This document shows positions 1 to 10,311 of a stretch of 64,000 bases of DNA, one piece after another (the stretch's first letter is position 1; the number at the start of each line of letters is the position of its first letter). The DNA is from Nymphaea colorata (lineage: Eukaryota; Streptophyta; Magnoliopsida; Nymphaeales; Nymphaeaceae). The DNA lies in NCBI RefSeq assembly GCF_008831285.2, contig NC_045143.1:1957503-2021502 (forward strand), in the 5' to 3' direction. Position numbers and translations under genes: made by a program. The notes beneath the pieces were generated by a model. It was not told the origin of the DNA, did not search any database, and was given only the letters and a program-made list of their open reading frames with translations.

Positions 1-1170
1 TTGCTCCGTAGGTATGCGGATTTCCCTGTGTTGGGAGTTTTGCTAGGTACTTCCGGTTTTTGTTCTGTTGATCTTTGCTTTCACGTGGTTTCATTTCTAC
101 ATGCTCAATTCCTCATTTACCCTTTCAAAATCTGATCTGGGCCAAAACATGGTCTTCTTGAACTCGTTTTGTTACTCTTTCTTTCATGTGGTGGATTCAT
201 TTGAGTGGCCGATTCTGGTTTAAATGCTGTGGAAACCATTTCGAGGAAGCAGGATGGATATCGGGGTTATATATATTTCGGTTCCTGATTTATTTGTACG
301 GTGATTTCAGCTCCACTAATTTGTAAATTTTTTATGAAGTATGGGTTTTCACGAGGGGTGTACCTTGATATTGTTTTTTTTTCCAATTTTTGGACCTACT
401 TTAGATATTTTTCCATTCCTTTGGCTCCTTTTGTCACATTTCCCAGTCTTCTTGATCCATGCTTTCCGCATTCAGTTCTAGCTATTCCTGCTTCTAGCTA
501 CTGGCCTCCTTACAGTTGGCTAAACATTTTCATCCGTATCTTCAGATATGAACTAATTATGGTAGGATTGTTTTTGTGCTCTTGTAGCACGTAGTCCTTG
601 CAGTCCTGTTTTCCTTTTTCCTCTATTTATGGTGCTTCTGTCTAACAATATCTAAATATGGAATTACGTTTGCCTTGTTTACTCATTCTGCAATTAGCGG
701 AAAGTCCCACCTTATATCTGACAAGGTGTACTTAACAAAACATGAATGATCATATTTTAGGAATATGTGGTCGTTGATTTTTTAATATACCTGCGTTTTT
801 ATTTCTGTCTTCTAGTTTAGTTTTTGTTCACACTTTCCAAGCCTGAGTTCATTTCTCCCTGCTGTATGAAGTCACAGAATTTCCCTTTATTTTGCATTTT
901 GGAGCTTTTGGGCCAACACCGTGATTCTATAACGGATTCTGATGCATACGGACCACGTTATTATGGTTCATCACACCCTGCAGCACTCAGTGCTATACGT
1001 ACATTATGTCGCCATGGATGCAGTGGCTGTAAAGGATTCTAGTTTGGAAGTAAATGTGTGCTCTATTATTGCATAATATTTGGCTGTCTGGCGTAATTTT
1101 AGCTTATCCATGGCTTCCATTCATTTTTTTTTGTGGTGTGTGTGTACAACCTGATTTTCTCCTCTTGTAG
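1..1170 (+). other. Upstream intron of the VDAC gene (5' exons outside the window)
   Basis: This T-rich stretch runs into the acceptor that ends at 1170, just before the first recognisable VDAC exon. The first roughly 39 residues of a plant VDAC are missing, and I found no segment here that would encode them. I read the stretch as intron, with the start codon to the left of the window. The open frame at 301-594 does not resemble the expected N-terminus. Confidence 0.6.
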
Positions 1171-3297
1171 GCAATTGCATCAACAGGGACAAAGAAAGGG
1201 GAATTATACTTGGCGGATATCAACACTCAGCTGAAGAATAAGAATGTCACAACTGATATCAAGGTGGATACAAGCTCGAAGGTAAGACAATAATTTAGTT
1301 TTTGCATGATACTGGATTTTGTTTCTGTTTGTACCTCTAAATGTGTCTTCCTGCTTGCTTATGCTATTCTTTCTGCATAAATTGAGCCATTTGTGGGATT
1401 AATGGTGCAAGGTCAGCCAGATTCAGTCTCATATGTTGAGTTTATGTAGAGTTAGATTTATGGGTTACACCTCTTTATCTCGTTTGTTTCTTCATAATTC
1501 ATATGTATTGGTTCACATGTTCTGAGTAATTTTACGAAATTCATGATATATGATCATTATCTTATGTGGTCCTTGAAATTTATAGTTAATGGTCAGTTAC
1601 TGTTATGCACGAACTGATCATGAATAATTCTTATCTTCAGCTTCATACAACTATAACTGTTGATGAACCGGCACCAGGTCTGAAGGCTATTTTTAGCTTT
1701 GTCGTTCCAGATCAGAAATCTGGCAAGGTACATAAACCTTTTTTTTTCATGCTTGTCATTTCCTAAGGTGGTGGTGTTCTATAATTTACTTTGTGCTCCA
1801 GTTGATGCTTGTTCTACATGAATTAGATTCATAGACAAGCCCAAGAGCATGTCATGCGTATATTGAAAAGCAGGTCTTGTCCGTGACTGATTTTCCTCTT
1901 TCAAACTTTGTATATACAGGTTGAACTCCAATACATGCATGAGTATGCAGGGATCAACACGAGCATTGGCTTGACTGCAAGTCCTCTTGTTAACTTTGCA
2001 GGAGTCATTGGAACGAATAATGTTGCCCTTGGAGCTGACCTTGCATTTGATAGTGCAACTGGGAACTTCACAAAGTATAATGCTGCGTTGAGCTACTCTA
2101 GTTCCGATCTCATTGCATCCTTGACTTTGTAAGTGATTTTGTTCTATTTTTTGTTTCTCTTACATTCCTCAAATCCTCTCCGCTTTATACTTGTGCATGA
2201 GAACGTAAATCTAGATGTGCATTAGCTATGAAGAGAATGGTTTCTTGTTATTTTTGGACCGCTATCAATCAAGATGGGAATATCAGTATTCTTTTTTTTG
2301 GAAAGATAGGGCATGAAAGCTTGGACATTGTTGGCTGGAAGCACTTATTTTTAGACTGAGAGTCTGAGACCCTGTAGGGATTGAGTGAATGGTGAATCAA
2401 ACTCACATCAAGGAAAATAATGCTGCGCTATATCTCAAAATCTTTAACCACTATTTGGACCTACAGCCACTGAGCTGCGTATGTTGGTTAGCATGTTGCT
2501 AAGCACAAGCAAGCTCAATATATTGTGTGTATAATTGTGTGTACTGTTGAAGAGCAGCATATGGAAGTCAGTGTGTTATGACTTATGGTTCCATTGTAGA
2601 AAAATGAGGTAACCATACTTCAGCTTTGCTTTTGTGCCATGGCCATCTGCAGTTAAACATTGGTCGAAGAATGCAGCATACAGAATAAAAGAATAGATGA
2701 TCTCAAAGTGTTTGGTATTGATTCTATTGAACCTTGCACATAGAATCGTGTATGTTAAACCTTTTTTCCATTTCTCTCATGGTTCACTGTTTCTTAGTGC
2801 CCGTCTCTTGTCTGGAGTATAGCACAAATGAGCTGGTTGAATGCCTGAAGATCGCCCGATTGCAGAACTATTTTTTCATGAGTTCGTGCATTATGATCCA
2901 GCTATTCCGTATCCTTGCTTTGGTCTTCATTTTTCTCGTTTTACTCAAGTTGGCTGATAACTGCCATGGTGATGGGTGATCATGTTACAGGACTGACAAG
3001 GGAGATACCTTGAACGCTTCCTATTGCCACACTGTGAACCCTCTAACAAGCACTGCAGTGGGAGCGGAGCTTTCTCACGTCATCTCCAACAATGTGAACA
3101 CCCTGACAATCGGTGCTCAGCATGCGGTAGACCCACTAACACTGGTGAAGACCCGGTTGAACAACTATGGCAAAGCTAGCGTACTCGTCCAGCATGAGTG
3201 GAGGCCCAAGTCATTTTTCACAGTTTCCGGCGAGGTGGATGCGAGAGACCTTGAAAAGGGCACCAAGGTTGGTCTTTCCCTAGCTCTCAAACCATGA
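1171..3297 (+). CDS. VDAC: Voltage-dependent anion channel (mitochondrial outer-membrane porin), 5'-partial
   Basis: VDAC forms the beta-barrel pore that passes metabolites and nucleotides across the mitochondrial outer membrane. Four exons are visible: 1171-1281, 1641-1727, 1920-2128 and 2991-3297. They join in frame to 237 residues and end in TGA. Plant VDAC signatures include [40 protein letters not shown], a central LASLTL-type strand and the C-terminal [17 protein letters not shown]. The usual length is about 276 residues, so about 39 N-terminal residues (the voltage-sensing helix and first strand) lie upstream of the window. All introns visible are GT-AG; the last is about 860 bp. No frameshift or premature stop was seen. 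Which VDAC paralogue this is cannot be decided here. Confidence 0.96.
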
Positions 3298-5438
3298 GCA
3301 GGAGGGTCACTGCTTGGGTCTCTTGCAGGGTAAAGCCAGAAATAAGGCAGAACTGGAACTCTGGTGTTTTAGCTCTGACGGCATTTTCTGGCAGTCCTAT
3401 GTGATTTGCTGTTCCATTTCGAGGTTGTAAAAAATAATTCTGGCCATGTCAAGACCGGGGGACCCCAAGGTCTTTTGTTGTTCTTGAAGTCTTACTTTTT
3501 GATGTTCTGAGATCTTCATTCTGTGCATTGAGATTCAGAAGGCTCCGTCTGCTGTATGTTTCATTTCTGTAAGATACTCGTAATCAATTTGTGCGAGCGT
3601 GCTATTCGTTGCCTCTCTTCCAAGCTTCGGTCTTTACGACCTGTTGCTGCTGGTTTAACGGTTGCGGTGCCGGTATATTTCAAGACGCTCTGGTTTGGCG
3701 TATCTTCATTGTCATCGTATAGGCTCCTACACGATTCTGTGTAGGAGAACCCTCCAATACCCATCTGTAAATCCCAGAGCTTGTTTCTAAAAGCTGCGAC
3801 TGATTTGGACAATTGGGCTCACAGAAGCAGGATCAGGCCACAAAGAACCCCTGTAAGTGCCTCCATTCTCTACACCGCTGGTGTGCAGGATAGACAGTAG
3901 ACAGAAAAAGTCTTCAGCACCAAGCAGCTTGCTATCCACAACTTAATCTGTAATAGCTATTGGCCGGTACTTGGAATTACGTTGCCCGGCACATTCCTCC
4001 TTTGGGTGTTATTCGTACCTGCACAGGGGTAGGATACGCTGAGGAGTTGTCCAAAATTGCTTGCTTGATGGAAAAATTCGAGCGTTCTTCTCTCCGTATC
4101 TTGGAACACTTTCGTCCGTCCGACGTCCGTTCGATGGTGCTGTAATGAACGGTTCAGGTTCAGAATGTTACTTGACTAAAACAGTGTGAATATTGATGGA
4201 GCGACCTCTATCCCAGGTCCAAGCGTCCCATATGAATTTTGAATGTCAGGCCAAAATGAGCCTTCCAACTCCAGCTTCCCACTGACGACTTGAGAAGAAA
4301 ATTTTTGTGATCGTTCCACACCATAGCTGGCGCTTCTGAAAGGATGTTGATGCCTTCATGTTTGCAGGTATACCACATTTTCTACATCTACCATATTGCA
4401 ATGTGCAAACAGCTCTTCCAACATCTCTGAAGAATCTTACTTCTGAAGCTTTTTTGTGGCCACCATTGAACTTCAAAACTAAAGTAGTTCAGGTTCAGTT
4501 AAGCTAGAGCTCGTTGGTCTATTTTCAGGTCAAGTTTGTGGAGATGAACAGGTAGAAGGATATACGATGTTGAACCGGGAAAAAAAAAAAGTATCCACGA
4601 TTTAGAAACCTGTTGTTTCAACTTTTGCACGAAGTGACACTCTCATGACAGTTGAAACAAATACTCGGGCAACGGTATTTAGCACCACCATTGCGTAGGG
4701 ATGTGATCATAAAGGGCATTTAAAATTGAAATCTAGGATTGAACTCGAACCTCGTTATTTCCCCAACTAAGTTTGCAAGAAGTTATATTCCTAATCCTGG
4801 GATTGCCAAGGGTTCACTTCTCCAAAGTCTGATGCGTGAATGTGTCACCGAAAATATTATAAGTTCTTTCAAATAAGTATCCTGTGGCTAAGTCTCATAT
4901 TTCAGAGTTTTCTGATATAAACTAGTAAAAGCGCATTTTGATGCTATATACCAGAAAGAAGCCTCCAGTTAAAGTATGGTAAGCTGAAAATTTGTGAAAT
5001 TTGCGCTTCATAATGTTGTATCTTTAATTTTAAAGTGTTTTACGTTTTTCATTATAAAAGGAACAACAACTAAATTTGAAAGGTAGCGATGGCCATAGAA
5101 TAGTATCAACTATCAAGAAGGTTAAAAGCTAGAGCTTATAACCAGCAGGTGCTCTCCTAAATTTGAAAAAGGGAAAATCCGAGAGAAAATGAATCAAGTA
5201 GCTGTTTTGGATTTACATTTTCGTGGACTTCCTGTTGCAGATTCGGTTGTTTCTCAGGTTTGCCAAATTGTCCGCTTTGACGTTCATGATTTCGACACCA
5301 ACTGTTGACTTGGATCCGAACCGTCTGCATCCTTGGGTGTGCTAGAAACGCGAAGGGGGGCCTACAGAATTTGAAGCCCAATTAGACAAAAAGGAGAACT
5401 GCGAGGCAAGGCACACAGAGAGAGACAGACAGACAGAG
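3298..5438. other. 3' UTR of VDAC and intergenic region
   Basis: The first few hundred bases are probably the VDAC 3' UTR, T-rich and without a clear polyadenylation signal. The remainder has only short unrecognised open frames on both strands. I see no gene, RNA gene or clear mobile element. Just before the next start codon the sequence becomes rich in GA and CAGA, probably the leader of the F-box gene. Confidence 0.5.
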
Positions 5439-7940
5439 ATGGCCGAAGGCGAGAAAGAAGGGCAGGGTGGTTGGGAATCCGTCGGCTCCCCTCCAGCACT
5501 TCAATCCCCGAAGGACGTCATTAATCGCGTCTTCTCCCAGCTCGATTGCATCGATCTCCTCCATTGCTCTCTTGTCTGCAAGTAATCCTTTCTCTCTCTC
5601 TCTCTCTCTCGCTTTCTTGGATTTTCTTCCTTGAGTCAAATTAAGCTCTCCTGTATTATTCTCCGCTTAATATATAGTTTTTACGTCGATTTCGAGCTGT
5701 ACCCCTCTTTTGCTTGCTTGTATATTTCGTTCGCGAAGTGAACCTGTCTGTTTTTTGCTTTGTTATTGCTTCAACCGGACACTGTTTTGCTCTAACCAAC
5801 GGGTTTTGTGTGCAAATTTGAGTACCATGGATCCATAGGTTTAAGTTGGTTGGTGCTTTTCTTTTTTTCTTACTAGTTAAGTAAAGCTTGCTTTTTGCAT
5901 TCATGATGGCTTTAATAACTGTTGCCTGTTCTCTTCTCTGTTCAAGTGAGGCCGGATTGTGGGTAGCTTGGGTGGGACTTTAGCTGCTAATATCCTTTAA
6001 GTGAAGCCACTATTTTCTCATGGTAATGCTAATTGATGTTGCATTTCAATTTTTATCACGTAGCTACTTGTTTCTTTAGTTGGCCTTCTCTTCCAATATT
6101 TTGTTGGGGGGAGAATTGAACTTATACTTTCTTTCATGCGCTTCCAAGAAGTATAAAGTTCCCAGCAGGAATGATGGTTTTGAAGGTTACTAGGGCCTCT
6201 GCAATTCTTCGATAGCAGGTTGAAGCTTTTCGCTGATTTGCAGTAAAGGGGAAACGATAATGTAAGAAGAAATCAAAGATGATGACATTTGTGGCAGGGT
6301 TTAAGCGAAAGCAACAATTTACACTTAGAGGTCATTTCATATCTCGTATTCCCTATTAGCTTCCCTATTAGCTTGATAGCTAGATGGTCTTAGATGAGCT
6401 GATAGACTTCGTTGGCTAAAGTTGACCAGAGAATCTTAAGAGACCTAACGGCAAACACGCGTGGGACTTTTTTTATCTAATGAATCATGATAGCACTGGT
6501 TAGTTTCGGTTTCCACTTCATGATTTCATAAGCTTAATATACCTAATTCTGGTCCTGTATAAAATTTTTACCTGAGGTCCTGACCGGAGGGCTAAGTGTT
6601 GGGATCATGTTGGATTTGAACTCCACCAGCCTTGACCTCATGATCGAATGTTAGTTTTAATTAGTCTTCCGATGTCATTGTTTTCTTACTCACATCTGCA
6701 CTTGATTATGTAAGATTGACTAATTCTTTTGGTTGAATGGACCTTGCCTATTTGTGAGAAACATTCTGCCAAGTAGCTTGACATTCCTTATAGAAAGGTT
6801 TTCAAGTGACTCACCTGGATCACGTTGGGTATTTCAGCTTAAAACAGTTGCCCTTTTGTTGGTAGGACATCATATCTTGCAAAATTAACTTTCCTACATT
6901 TACAGCAAAGCTCATTAGAGGTTGGTGTTCTACACATGAAACCAACTGTGATGGTATATGAATATGCTGCACTACTCATGAATCGTCCCTCATACATCAG
7001 CCTCCAGTGCCACCAGGGAGTTCCATAGAGATGATGGACATCCTTATTTTGGCATCCGGATATAGTTCATGTCTCACTCAAATCTCAACCTTTCTGGACT
7101 TGTTTGTATTCTCTGGCTTGGCCTAAAATAGCAGTTCATAACTTCATTTGGAATTGAATTGAGATTAATGTACCTGTTCCTACTCACTGTCCTGGCAAAC
7201 TTATTAATGATAGGTTACGATGTTGAATTGAATCTGAAGCCTATATTTGTTACGATTTTTAGTTTCAGTCCTTAAATGGAATTTTATAAGGTAGACGATG
7301 GAATATAATTCTTAGAATTGCATGACAACTGGAAAGTTTTAGATGTTTGAGAAGTATCAATTCAAAACATAGATGTCTATATGCATCATTGCAACAGACT
7401 TTCCAGTGTTGAATCTGGAAGACGGAGAAATTTCCAAGTTTCTGGGGATGTTTCTGAACCATCCTAAACTAGTATAAGCCGACCTCGGTTCCTGTTTGTA
7501 ACAGGGATGAATTTTTGGGTGGTCCTCTGGTGATGGAAGAAAACTTGTCATTCGGTTAACAGTGTGCATCGCCATATCATGCTTCAATTTCTTGTCATGA
7601 ATACCTGAGACTTGTAGATGTGCCCATGAACATGTAAGAATTGTCTTCATGTTCATGAAGAAACCTTTTTCTATTTATGTTTCAAATTTAGTGGTAATTA
7701 TCTTCAGGCAAGTTCTTTGTTTTCATTTTTTGTCATAGACTGCTGCCAATGGAAAACCATTGTTTCCCTAATTTGTACATCATTTCCAGACAGTGGTACA
7801 GGGACTCAGCAGAGCTTAGGGAGGGCTGGAAGAATGAATATCTTGAAGCTTATATAGCGAGGGGATTGTCCATCAAAAGGGAGACTCATCCACCATCAGC
7901 ATCATGTTCCATCAAGGGATTGCACAGCTGGTGCTTCTGA
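5439..7940 (+). CDS. Small F-box protein (97 aa, two exons)
   Basis: F-box proteins link target proteins to SKP1-CUL1 ubiquitin ligases. Exon 1 (5439-5581) starts with ATG at the end of a GA-rich leader and ends inside a lysine codon. Exon 2 (7790-7940) completes that codon and ends at TGA. Together they give 97 residues. Residues about 22-55 match the F-box: SPKDVINRVFSQLDCIDLL followed by HCSLVCKQWYRDS. A charged stretch, LREGWKNEYLEAYIARGLS, follows, then a short Ser/Cys tail. The F-box is split by a 2.2-kb intron exactly at the VCK/QWY junction, and restoration of the motif across it supports the model. No LRR, Kelch or other substrate-binding domain is visible, which is unusual. A further 3' exon by alternative splicing cannot be excluded. 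I do not recognise a specific named orthologue. Confidence 0.8.
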
Positions 7941-10002
7941 TTTTTGATGCTGCCATGTTCAGGTTGAAATTACAATACCATTTACACGTTTGTTGGGCGT
8001 CAGCAAGTTGACTGGTGAATGACTGTAATATATATGGTTTATGATATCATGTCTGTTGTTTATACAGAAAGGTGATCAAATGTGTATACTGTTTGCTCAC
8101 ATTATTGATTTCTCAATCAGTAAACACTAATTTGCACCACGGTTTGTGAAGTTCCTCAACTGCAAGTGTGTCAAAACCTACAATGTTACTTCTCAGCCGC
8201 TACTTTGCTTTCCATGAATTTGTGATGAATTAAGTGTACATTGTTTCCTTTGGCAACATATTGTAAAAGCTGTACTACTATGATATTAGACTTGTGGAGC
8301 TAATGAGGATTCTTTTGGAGAACTTTCTACTAGCTATACCATGTCCATTGCTTGTATAATCACGAAACATCTAACGGACAGCAGGGATCTGCTAAGAGGA
8401 GTACCTCCGATGTTGATCTTTTGAGGTTCTTCAAACTTAAAGATATTAAGCTGGCCCCTCAACCTGGAGTGGGGACGGAGCTGTTGTAACTGGCTAACGA
8501 GAAAGGAAAATGGAGAACAGATCTGCGACACATTTTGCTCTCCCAGGGATGTCTTCACGTTTCCTCTGATTATGGACCTGAAGGTGACCCCTTTACTTGG
8601 GAGATATGATTAAAATGGTGCAGGTATTGATTGGCAACTCTATGTCAGATCTAATAATCTCATTGCATGCAGAAATGGATCCACTGCTGATTCGTTCTAA
8701 ACTAAAATCATGGGTCATGTCCTATTAAGCCAGACTTAATAATGCTTATACCTAGCCTTAGACCAGGCCATCTGCCTTCTTGCCGTCACTATTTTCCCAT
8801 GTTACATGGGCATGAAGGGCAGGTAAATGCAAAACGAGAATGATCTGTGAAAGGTATGGCACTTCAACTTCCAAGAATATGTGTGTCTGTGTATGTGTGT
8901 GTCATGAAATTTGTGAATTAAAAAATATAAGCATTATGTGGGCTGATTATGTAATCTGATAGCTTGATTGGTTGTTTCATATTGGGGCTTGCAAAGTGGT
9001 GTTTAGTGAGACGAAATGAATGATCCCTGATTAATGAAAAGAAATGTTTGTTAAGATGCTTCTAAAAAAAAGGGTAGTACTTTTGTGAAATAAAAGAAGC
9101 ACCTTGAAAATAACGAAACTGTTTGAGCAGATCTCCACCACAAGTCTTTCAAGTAACCCTTAGAGTGGACACAGTCAACACTATTAAAGAGTTAATACAA
9201 ACTAGATATTATACATGTGTGTGTGTGTGTGTGTATAATATAGGATTCCTCTGGCCATCTGTCCATCTGTGCATCATGCTGCTGTGTGAGAGATCCAGAT
9301 GGTTGGATAGCCAGAGGATTGCTGCTTAAAATTAATATTTTTACAGAATAATCTATCCACCAAATAGGTTCTCTACTGTGAAGGGTAAGAGGCATGGACT
9401 GGTTAACTATAAATAATTATGGAGAACCGTAGCCAAAATTAAAGTTGGTCGAAATTAAAAACTAAAGCCACTCGTTTGAAGTAAAACAACTATTGGATTT
9501 TGATAGAGGTGGCCATATTTTAGCAATTGAAATCAAGATCCCACATGTTTGATCTAACAACTTGTACCACAGAAGTTGATTGTGTTAAAATTCTGTGTAC
9601 TACTAAAAGAACACAACCAGGTGAAAGGGAGGCGACTTATTACAAGGACCTGAACTCTACTCTCATCTTATGCAGGGTGCTCCTTGTGCTGCTGCAAGCA
9701 AAGCAAGATTCCAGATTCTCGAATTGATTCTAATCGTCGAACTAAAACAGAGGAAAAGAAGTTTCTACATCAAGGTGTAGTCTCAAATCAAGGCGTAATA
9801 AACATGCAACTTCTATGTTGACAAGGTAAATGCATTAGCAAACTTAGAGCAGCCACTAAAACAATTTGAAGAGATTTTGTAAACCAGCTCTTCTGATTAT
9901 TCGTTCACTCATCCTTCTTTGATTATTACAAAATTTCAGAAATATCCCTCCGTATTTCTCTCAACAGAACAAGTATATGCACTAATCTGAAAAAACAGAA
10001 GG

Positions 10003-10037
<35 letters not shown>

Positions 10038-10311
10038 GCTTATTCTTACCAAACGTTGCACTCGGCAGCCTGGTCTTCACACGAACATCAATGGCTTGCT
10101 GCTTCCCTTTCCTCATGCCTCGTATGCTCTACTTGTATACATAATCCTCATATTGGACTTCGTTCTGCATTCAATTCTCAAGGCACTACTTAAGATTGAT
10201 ACTGCTACTTCCATCCACCTTCCCAATTACACCACTTTAAGCTAATACGGAATTTAAACGATAAATTCTGTCATGACGATCTTCTTTGTGAACCATTCCC
10301 ATGCCACCTTC
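7941..10311. other. Convergent intergenic region with microsatellites
   Basis: This lies between the stops of the F-box gene (+) and the MCTP gene (-) and should contain both 3' UTRs. It holds a (TG)n tract at 9216-9234 and a (CT)n tract at about 10007-10035. Short open frames on both strands, for example around 8334-8558 and 9527-9727, resemble nothing I know. No gene seen. Confidence 0.5.

Noticed and set aside
301-594. Possible N-terminal VDAC exon in this open frame (KFFMKYGFSRGV)
   Set aside because: Only about five of twelve positions fit the expected KFTLTTY-type strand, and the upstream part and splice phase do not fit.
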